From Tistrella mobilis KA081020-065 (GTDB lineage Bacteria > Pseudomonadota > Alphaproteobacteria > Tistrellales > Tistrellaceae): a stretch of DNA of 64,000 nucleotides. Positions 55,901 to 61,699 of this stretch are shown one piece after another (position 1 is the stretch's first letter; every line of letters starts with the position of its first letter). Made by a program: the position numbers and the translations under genes. Below the pieces are notes generated by a model. It saw only the letters and a list, made by a program, of their open reading frames with translations. It made no database searches and was not told the DNA's origin. The stretch spans positions 625,001-689,000 of the forward strand of contig NC_017958.1 of NCBI RefSeq assembly GCF_000264455.2. Reading direction: 5' to 3'.

Positions 55901-56312
55901 CCGGCCGCTGCCCGACGCCGACCGCCCGGCCGGCAGCGATGCCCCGGCCAGCCCGGTCGAGATCCTGATTGCGGAAATCTGGGCTGAGGTGCTGGACCGG
56001 CCGGTCATCGCGCGCAGTGACGACTTCTTCGCCCTTGGCGGCCACTCGCTCAAGGCCGTGCGCATGCTCGCCCGGCTGAACGAGGCGCTGCCGGTGGAGG
56101 TGCCGCTGCGCACCGTGTTCGAGAACCCGACCGTGGCGACGCTTGCCGCCGCCCTGGGCGCCCTGACCGATGCGGCACTGGCCGGAGATGACGATCTCGC
56201 CGCCCTGCTGGCCGAAATCGAGGCCCTGACCGGGGCAGAGGGGCCCGAGGTAGATGGGCCCGGGACAGATGGGCCCGAGGCCGAAACCTTTCCGGATACC
56301 GCCGCCCAATGA
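49941..56312 (+). CDS. didA: NRPS, two modules: C-A-T-C-A-T (Gln-Gln predicted)
   Basis: 2123 residues. C1 (about 1-430; HHLIVDG near 131), A1 (about 455-945; FTSGSTGTPKPVAVPHRA near 596), T1 (DDFFALGGHSLKAMQ, Ser near 994), C2 (about 1050-1480; HHIAGDG near 1188), A2 (about 1500-1985; A3 motif near 1637), T2 (GGHSLKAVR near 2032). Both A domains give the same ten-residue pocket, read by me as D-A-W-Q-F-G-L-I-D-K, which I recall as Gln. A C domain at the very start with no preceding module suggests an acyl-loading (starter) C. No epimerase, so L residues. The four-base ATGA overlap couples it to the next gene. The didA assignment rests on the Gln-Gln-lactate-Pro order, known for didemnin. Confidence 0.88.
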   Translation: MTAPHFIAHQNIWLDERLNTGPGSYHIGGYVELRGPLDIDIFGAALKAVAAAHAGLHMQPVPEGDGFRLLAYQDTFSSPVSVDLSQEGNPAAAANAWMAADFRRMFPAGAPLFRWGLIRLTADRHFWTKTYHHLIVDGHAISRIVQDAAHAYTSLLAGRVPGLAGSDPLAIGDPLAGDGVSARHHWSTVLAAAPPVLNPVPPLPPPDLGPPDLTPPEPGMPGRRTRIGLERGVYDGLARLAAQAGAGLPQLLLVLASAALLRRAGRDALVAGLPVANRPTAAHKAAVGLFATMQPVIVAIDATDRPLDVAAALARRMRSAYRHRSIAFAEQAAMLAAVRGRGTPAFDLTLSFEPHDYDARFGPVTATAHTLSTGREPHPLSIFVRDYHDGAAVTVDLDWRSDVFAADDIPALIARFNRLCRRLLDQPQASLGRLDQPDTETLVRLRRLGCGRPPRPGDLAPLADTIAAQAAATPAALAVVDAATGDRLDYQTLVACAGRRAAALQRAGGGPESVIGLAHPSGIEAVISRLAVSMAGAAWLPLDPEDPPARRATMLDQARPLLVLDDQSARALDLTVAADARPAAWPVHPEQLAYLLFTSGSTGTPKPVAVPHRALAMHMAWMGRRYPLGPDDVVLQKTPAGFDASIWEFLAPLMAGARLVLAPAGSHRDPEMIGRLCADHGATILQATPTLIDALAAGGALARAGRLRRLFAGGEILGPATIAAARAALPADAVLINLYGPTECCIDASAADIPADLQGAAPLGDPVDGASLQVIDAAGDPVGPGVAGELAIGGLAVGRGYHGDPVRTAFAFRPDPEAKAPGARRYLTGDRVRRTERDALLALGRIDGQIKLAGRRIEPGEIEAALMVHPAIAQAGAALLPATDGAAPRLGACIVLRPGHPAPAPDELRRHLAARLPAVLHPAIVTSADRLPLSRSGKLDRRALGKAMADEVPATAARTRLDGPLQAEIAAIWAEVLDLPMPGSADDFFALGGHSLKAMQVATRLRAVFDVEIGLEELFDHPRLDDLAALVAARRRDAPADPGPVLDILPVPASGLCPLSSAQERIWFLAQWPDGAVAYNMAMAVRIDGPLDVAAFAEAAAVLPDRHPMLRTCFAAPDGVPLQRVDPEARLVLATRDLRDLDPAARDAAVTEAAARDAATPFDLTRAPLLRLTLLRLADDAHVLLVNLHHIAGDGWSGQIVLEELTALYAARIGAGPDLPPAPALTYADVADWQRRRLNEAEARRQLDHWRGVLTDPPVLDLPTDRPRPPVVSSDGGCLVRDLPDDLLVDLRRLAAGAGCTPFMAMTALFGLLLGRMAGQDEVVIGTPVTNRPDRRLEDLVGFFTNTLPLRLDLRGADLPALLSRTRATCLAAFDHPDLPFERLVDAFAPERSLAHTPLFQVMLAWQLAGASRLELPGLAVSRLAPAFTAAKFDLMLSVEETGRSMSWRFDYRAELFEPETIALIADRLIALIRAAARHPAARLPELFEVPVPTVPTPPAPASDVVDLILARLDADPGQIALVDAATGISLSAAELAARARRRAAGLVAAGIGPDRIVALAHPRGAELVVSMLAVAIAGGAWLALDEDEPEARRALILATAAPDLVLDADGAARIDAAAGDHPLPAGVRHPDRLAYLLFTSGSTGTPKPVAVPHRALARHMAWMNRSFPLDPADAVLQKTPTGFDASVWEFQAPLMTGARLVLAPAGSHRAPETLGRLVDAHGITILQATPTLVDALAATGALARGQQLRRLFIGGEALGTPTIRAARTVLPSGCAIINLYGPTECCIDATAWVADGLPAAGTAPLGAAIDGVHLMVLDRTGRPVPPGMPGELAIGGETVGRGYHGDPVRTALAFRPDPAAPRPGARCYLTGDRVLVDARGRLRYQGRIDAQMKLRGQRIEPGEIEAVLSAHPAIARAGVTVVSAEGGETLVAWLTCHPGSVLPAAEVLRRHVARHLPIHMIPARFVATDALPLTASGKLDRRALTARPLPDADRPAGSDAPASPVEILIAEIWAEVLDRPVIARSDDFFALGGHSLKAVRMLARLNEALPVEVPLRTVFENPTVATLAAALGALTDAALAGDDDLAALLAEIEALTGAEGPEVDGPGTDGPEAETFPDTAAQ
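56238..56282 (+). repeat. Three 15-bp tandem repeats at the NRPS C-terminal linker
   Basis: Units 56238-56252, 56253-56267 and 56268-56282 share GATGGGCCCGAGG-type sequence and encode EGPEV, DGPGT and DGPEA. They fall after the last carrier domain, in the stretch likely to reach the next subunit. Confidence 0.8.
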
Positions 56313-59300
56313 GCACGCTCCCGCCCGATACGCCTGCCGGCCGCAGCCTGCTTGACCGCATGGCCGCCCTCAGCCCCGCCCAGCGCGCGGCGCTGAAGCA
56401 GCGTCTGGCGGCCCGCGACGGGGCTCCGGCAGCACCTGCAACGGCCGTCGCTGCGGAGACATGGCCCGAGGTCGGCGCACAAGCCCCGCTTTCCCCCGCC
56501 CAGATGCGCTTTCTGTTCCTGGCCGAAGACGAGGCCGGCGATGCCCAGGCCATGTCGCTGATGCTGCGCATCGATGGTCCGCTCGATGCCGACCGGCTGG
56601 CGGCGGCGGTCTCGGACATCGTCACCGCCCAGGCGGCGCTGCGCTGCCGGATCCTGAAAACCGCCCGGGCCCCGGTGCAGGAGGTGCTGCCCGCCCCCGC
56701 ACCGGCCGAAGCACTGCCGGTCGTCCAGATCGCACCGGCGGAGGATGCCGATGCCGCCCTGGTTGCGGCGGGCCTCGCCCTCGGCCACGAAAGCTTCGAT
56801 CTCGCCGTCGGCCCACTCGCCCGCTTCCGCCTGTTTCGCTGTGCGCCGGATCTGCATGGGCTGGGGGTGGTGCTGCACCACATCGTGGCCGATGGCTGGT
56901 CGGCCGGGCTTTGCCTCGCCCTGATCCAGGACGCCTATGCCCGGCGGATGGCCGGCCGGCCGCCGGCACCGCCGCCCGCGCGTTCCGCCTTCGACGAAGC
57001 CCGGCGTCTGGCCGATCTGGCAGCCGGGGAAGCGCATCGCCGCCGTCTCGACCAATGGGTCGACCGTCTGGCCGGTGCACCGCGACGGCTGATGCTGGAT
57101 GGCGGACCGGGAGAGCCGGGCCCCGCCCGGCATCTGCCCTTCCGGATCAACCCCGCCCAGGCCGAAGCCCTGGCCGGTCTCAGCCGGCGCGTGCCCGGTG
57201 CCACGGTCTTCACCGCCCTGCTCGCCGCCTGGGGCGCGGTGCTCGGCCGGTTCACCGATCAGGGCGACACCACGATCGCGGTCGCGGTCGCCAACCGCCC
57301 CGATCCGGCGCTCGACCGCACGATCGGCGAATTCGCCGATCTGGTGGTGCTGCGGCTCGCCACCGCCGACGATCCGGGCGTGGACGCCCTGCTCACCCGC
57401 ACCCGCGACGCGGTGATCGACGCCCAGGCCCATGACGGCATCACCCTCGCCCAGATCATGGAAGCGATCGACCGCCGCCATGGCGCCGGGGCCCGGCCGG
57501 CGATCGATGCCGCCTTCAGCTTCCTGAACGTGCCGGCGCCTGCGGCCGACGCCCATGGCCTGCGCTTCCGGCCGCTGCCACTGCCGGCCGACCGGCTGGA
57601 TTTCGCACTCTATCTGACGGCGCACGAAGATCCTGCCGGCGGACTGGCGGGATCGCTGGGCTTCCGGCCTGATCTCGTGCCACCGGCGCTCGCCGCCGCA
57701 CTCGCCGACGCTTTCGGGCTGGTCGTCGACGCCATCAGCCTGGACGGCAGCCTGCCGGTCTCGCGCCTGGCCCTGACGACCGAACCCGCCGGCGACGATC
57801 TGCCGGTGGTCACCGGCCCCGATGGCCGGCTGCATCTGGCGCCCGTGGGCCTGCCGGGCCGGCTTCTGCCCGGCCCCGACCGCGCGCGGCGGCTCTCCGA
57901 CGGCCGGCTGCGGCTGCTGCCCGGCATCGACGGCGCACTGCGCCGCGGCACTGCGCGGGTTCATCCGGCCGCGGTGGAAGCGGCGCTGCGCCGCCTGCCC
58001 GGCGTGCTCGATGCGGCGGTCTGGACCCGCATCGCCACCGATCACGAGGCCCGTCTGGTCGCGGCGGTCGCGACCGGCATTCCGTCGATCGAGCCTGCGG
58101 GTTTCGCGGCCGGGCTCGTGGACGCGCTGCCGCTGCTGCTCCGCCCGGATGCCGTCCTGCCGGTTCATGCCATCCCGCGCGATGCCGAGGGCCGGCCCGA
58201 CCGCGCCGCCCTCGACCGGCTGGCCGTGCCCGCGGCCCCGCACCGGACGGATCAGGCGGCCCTGGTCTGGGTGGAGGCGCCGGCCCCCGCTCTGCCGCGC
58301 CTGCCGCTCGACAGCCTGCCCGGCACCGCCGGAGCGGCGGATGACGCGGGCTGGCTGGTGCCGGGCGACCCGCCGCCTCGGGCGCTGGCCGATGGGGGGC
58401 CGCTGGTTCTGCCCGCCGATGCCCCGCGCACGCTGGATGCCGCCCTGATCGCAACCGCCGCCCGCCATCCGGGGCGCGGCATTCTGCATGACGACGGCCG
58501 CGGATCGCCACGGCTTCAGGATTATGCCGGGCTTCTGGCGGCCGCCCGCCGCACGCTCGGCCGGCTTCAGGCAGAAGGCCTGCGTCCGGGCGACCGGGCG
58601 GTGCTGGTCTTCGCCGACCTTCCCCGTCATATCGAGGCGCTCTGGGCCTGCATTCTGGGCGGCATCCGGCCGGTGACGGTCGCCGTACCCCATGCCGCCG
58701 GCGATGCCGTCGCGGCCAAGCTTTCGGGCACCCATGCGCATCTGGGCGCGCCGCCGGTGCTGACCGATACCGACACCCGCGATCATCTGAGCCGGATCCT
58801 GCCCGACGCCCGGATCCTGGTCGCCGCCCCCGACACCGATACGCCTGACGGGGTTCCCCATCCGGCCACCCCCGACGATGTCGCCTTCATCCAGCTCTCC
58901 TCGGGCTCGACCGGTGTGCCCAAATGCATCCAGGTCACCCATGGCGGGGTGATCGCCCATGTCTTCGGCCAAGTCGCCGCCTGGGGGCACGGGCCCGACG
59001 ACGTGTCGATGAACTGGCTGCCCTTCGACCATGTCGTGCCGATGCTGACCTGCCATCTGAAGGACACGGTGCTCGGCCGCCAGCAGATCCAGGCCCCCAC
59101 CGCGGCGGTGCTGGACCGGCCGCTGCTCTGGCTCGATCTGATCGAACGCCACCGGGTGACGCTGGCCTGGGCGCCCAATTTCGCCTTTCGCCTGGTCGCC
59201 GACGCCCTGTCGCGTGAGACGGGGCGGCGGCGCGACCTGTCTTCGATCCGCTGGTTCATCAATGCGGGCGAACAGGTGACTGCACCGGTGGTCGCCGATG

Positions 59301-61699
59301 CGCTGGCGGCCATGGTGCCGCATGGCCTGCGTCCTGGCGCGGTTCGCAATGAATTCGGCATGGCCGAACTCTGCACGGTGATGACCGGCGGCATCGACTT
59401 CACCGCAGACGGCGCCTGCCGCCATGTCACCGCCGGATCGCTGGCCGGCCGGCTGCGCGCCGCCGCGACGCCCGGCCCCGGCACGGTCAGCTTCGTCGAT
59501 GCCGGCCGGCCGATCCCTGGTGTCGCGATCCGCATCGCCGATCCCGACGGCGCCACCTGCCCGGAAGGCGTGATCGGCCGGCTTCAGGCGCGGGGTGCCG
59601 TCACCACCCCCGGCTATATCGACAACGCCGCCGCCAATGAAGCGGCCTTCGCCGATGCCGGCTGGTTCGACACCGGCGATCTGGGCTTCATCGCCGATGG
59701 CCGCCTGGTGCTGACCGGCCGGCTGAAAGAGATGATCGTCGTCTGCGGCGCCAATCACTATGCCCATGACGTCGAAGACGAGGCCGGCCGCGCGGCGGGG
59801 GTCGCCGCCACCTTCGTCGCCGCCACCGCCGTCGACCGCCCCGATCTCGGCACCGAAGGGATCGCCGTTTTCTACGTGCCCGAGGCTTGTCTGGCCGAGA
59901 TCGGTTCCGCCGATGATGCCGGCCCGCGCCGCGCCGAAATCGCCGAGATCACCGCCCGTCTCGCCCGCCGGCTCGGCATCGCACCCTCGGTGGTGGTGCC
60001 GCTGGAGCGGGCCGATTTCCCCAAGACCACCAGCGGCAAGATCCAGCGCACCGCCCTGCGCCACCGGCTGGAAGCGGGCGATTTCGATGCCCGGCTTGCC
60101 GCCCTCGGCCTCACCCCGGGCCGCGATCGGGGGCCGGGCCTGCCCGACTGGTTCCTGGAGCCGGGGGATGCCCCCGCCCCGCCGCTTGCCGGCGCCCCGC
60201 GGCTTGGGCTGATCGAAGACCGCCTGCCGCGCGGCATGGCGCTGGCCGATGCCATCGACCGCCGGCGCGCGCTACTGGCCCGTCTGGCCGGCCAGACTGT
60301 CGAGCTGGTCACCGTGACACCCGCCGGCGACGTCACCGCCGCCGCGGTCGATGCCTTCACCGCCGCCGCGGCCGAGGAGCTGCCCGGCCTGCATCTGCGT
60401 CGGATCGTCATGGCCGACGGCACGCCCGAAGCGCTCATCACCGACGAGATTGCCCGTGGCACCCTGCCGGTGGTCCACCTCGCGGCCGGCGGCCGCACCC
60501 GGCCGGTGCTGCACCCGGCGCGGCTCGCCCCCGACACCCCTGCCCAAGGTATCGCCCCGGGGCAATCCTGGCTGGTCACCGGCGGCCATGGCGGGCTTGG
60601 GCGGGCCCTGATCCGCCACCTGCTCGATCGCGGCGTGGCCTCCGTCACCGTCATCGGCCGGCACATGGCGACGGCGGATGACCCGCGAGTCCATGCCCTG
60701 TCGCTCGATCTTGCCGCCGCCGATGCCGGCGCGCGGCTTGCAGTCCTCGGCCGGTTCGACGGCATCGCCCATCTGGCGGGGCTCTATCGCGAGCGGCCGG
60801 CGGCCGAAGAAGACGGCAGGGCGGTGGCCGAGCTGGCGGCGCCCAAGACCGGCATGCTGCCGGCGCTTGCCCGCCTGCTGCGGGATGACGGGCTGCTGAT
60901 CGCCTTCTCCTCCGTCGTGGCCCATCTGCCGGCGGCCGGCACCGCGGCCTATGCCGCCGCCAATGCCGCCCTCGAAGCCGAAGCCGCTGCGCTGCGCCGG
61001 CCCGGCGGGCCACACCTCGTCACCATCGCCTGGACGAATTGGGACGGGCCCGGCATGGGGGCGGCCGTCACCGGTGCCGCCGGCCTCGCCCGCGGCCGCG
61101 GCCTGCTGCCCATCCCGCCCGCCGACGGTCTGGCCAGCCTGGATGTCGTGCTGGCCGCCGGCCTCACCCGCGCGGTGATCGGCGCCGATCGCCGCCATCC
61201 GATGATCGCGGCCCGTTGCATCGATCCGGAACTGTCCCCCGCCCGCGCCCGCGCGGTGCTGCTGGTGGCAGGTGAGACGGCTGCCCCGGCGACGCTCCGC
61301 CGGGCCGAAGACATCTTCGGCACCCCTGCCGGCCCCGGGCTCCGCCATGTCGACCATCTGCCGGAAAGCGACGACGCCCTTGTGGTCCTTGCCGCCGGCG
61401 GCGACACCATCGCGGCCGTGGCACCCCGCACGGCGACCGAAACCGCGCTCGCCGCGATCTGGTCGGAACTGCTGCCGGCACCGGTCGCCGGCATCGATGC
61501 CGATTTCTTCGCCGCCGGCGGCCACAGCCTGCTCGCCGCCCGGATCGTCACCCGGATCAACGACCATTTCGGCCTGCACCTTACCCCGGCCGCGCTGTTC
61601 GATGCCCCGACCATCCGGGCGCTGGCGGCGCATGTCGACGGCGTTGCGGCGCCCGGCCCGGCCGGGGCCGACGAGGATTTCGAGGAGGGCGCCCTGTGA
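56309..61699 (+). CDS. didB: NRPS module C-(partial A)-AMP ligase-KR-T, hydroxy acid module
   Basis: 1796 residues. A helical N-terminal docking-like segment (LLDRMAALSPAQRAALKQRL), C (about 55-485; HHIVADG near 189), then about 490-700 resembling only the C-terminal subdomain of an A domain (RLSDGRLRLLPGIDG...VHPAAVEAALRRLPGVLDAAVW). Next a full AMP ligase (about 740-1260; QLSSGSTGVPKCIQVTHGG near 863) unlike amino-acid A domains and closer to acyl-AMP ligases, a ketoreductase (TGGHGGLG near 1423; SSVVAHL; Tyr near 1546) and T (GGHSLLAARIV near 1736). Activation of a keto acid and reduction on the carrier would insert a hydroxy acid such as lactate, giving an ester bond. The acidic tail DEDFEEGAL may dock to the next subunit. 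GTGA overlap with the next gene. Confidence 0.88.
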   Translation: MSTLPPDTPAGRSLLDRMAALSPAQRAALKQRLAARDGAPAAPATAVAAETWPEVGAQAPLSPAQMRFLFLAEDEAGDAQAMSLMLRIDGPLDADRLAAAVSDIVTAQAALRCRILKTARAPVQEVLPAPAPAEALPVVQIAPAEDADAALVAAGLALGHESFDLAVGPLARFRLFRCAPDLHGLGVVLHHIVADGWSAGLCLALIQDAYARRMAGRPPAPPPARSAFDEARRLADLAAGEAHRRRLDQWVDRLAGAPRRLMLDGGPGEPGPARHLPFRINPAQAEALAGLSRRVPGATVFTALLAAWGAVLGRFTDQGDTTIAVAVANRPDPALDRTIGEFADLVVLRLATADDPGVDALLTRTRDAVIDAQAHDGITLAQIMEAIDRRHGAGARPAIDAAFSFLNVPAPAADAHGLRFRPLPLPADRLDFALYLTAHEDPAGGLAGSLGFRPDLVPPALAAALADAFGLVVDAISLDGSLPVSRLALTTEPAGDDLPVVTGPDGRLHLAPVGLPGRLLPGPDRARRLSDGRLRLLPGIDGALRRGTARVHPAAVEAALRRLPGVLDAAVWTRIATDHEARLVAAVATGIPSIEPAGFAAGLVDALPLLLRPDAVLPVHAIPRDAEGRPDRAALDRLAVPAAPHRTDQAALVWVEAPAPALPRLPLDSLPGTAGAADDAGWLVPGDPPPRALADGGPLVLPADAPRTLDAALIATAARHPGRGILHDDGRGSPRLQDYAGLLAAARRTLGRLQAEGLRPGDRAVLVFADLPRHIEALWACILGGIRPVTVAVPHAAGDAVAAKLSGTHAHLGAPPVLTDTDTRDHLSRILPDARILVAAPDTDTPDGVPHPATPDDVAFIQLSSGSTGVPKCIQVTHGGVIAHVFGQVAAWGHGPDDVSMNWLPFDHVVPMLTCHLKDTVLGRQQIQAPTAAVLDRPLLWLDLIERHRVTLAWAPNFAFRLVADALSRETGRRRDLSSIRWFINAGEQVTAPVVADALAAMVPHGLRPGAVRNEFGMAELCTVMTGGIDFTADGACRHVTAGSLAGRLRAAATPGPGTVSFVDAGRPIPGVAIRIADPDGATCPEGVIGRLQARGAVTTPGYIDNAAANEAAFADAGWFDTGDLGFIADGRLVLTGRLKEMIVVCGANHYAHDVEDEAGRAAGVAATFVAATAVDRPDLGTEGIAVFYVPEACLAEIGSADDAGPRRAEIAEITARLARRLGIAPSVVVPLERADFPKTTSGKIQRTALRHRLEAGDFDARLAALGLTPGRDRGPGLPDWFLEPGDAPAPPLAGAPRLGLIEDRLPRGMALADAIDRRRALLARLAGQTVELVTVTPAGDVTAAAVDAFTAAAAEELPGLHLRRIVMADGTPEALITDEIARGTLPVVHLAAGGRTRPVLHPARLAPDTPAQGIAPGQSWLVTGGHGGLGRALIRHLLDRGVASVTVIGRHMATADDPRVHALSLDLAAADAGARLAVLGRFDGIAHLAGLYRERPAAEEDGRAVAELAAPKTGMLPALARLLRDDGLLIAFSSVVAHLPAAGTAAYAAANAALEAEAAALRRPGGPHLVTIAWTNWDGPGMGAAVTGAAGLARGRGLLPIPPADGLASLDVVLAAGLTRAVIGADRRHPMIAARCIDPELSPARARAVLLVAGETAAPATLRRAEDIFGTPAGPGLRHVDHLPESDDALVVLAAGGDTIAAVAPRTATETALAAIWSELLPAPVAGIDADFFAAGGHSLLAARIVTRINDHFGLHLTPAALFDAPTIRALAAHVDGVAAPGPAGADEDFEEGAL

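Noticed and set aside
50172-60064. Several very long minus-strand frames opposite the NRPS genes
   Set aside because: All show the Gly/Gln/Arg/Asp-rich composition of antisense GC-rich coding DNA and no domain; NRPS motifs are clear on the plus strand.
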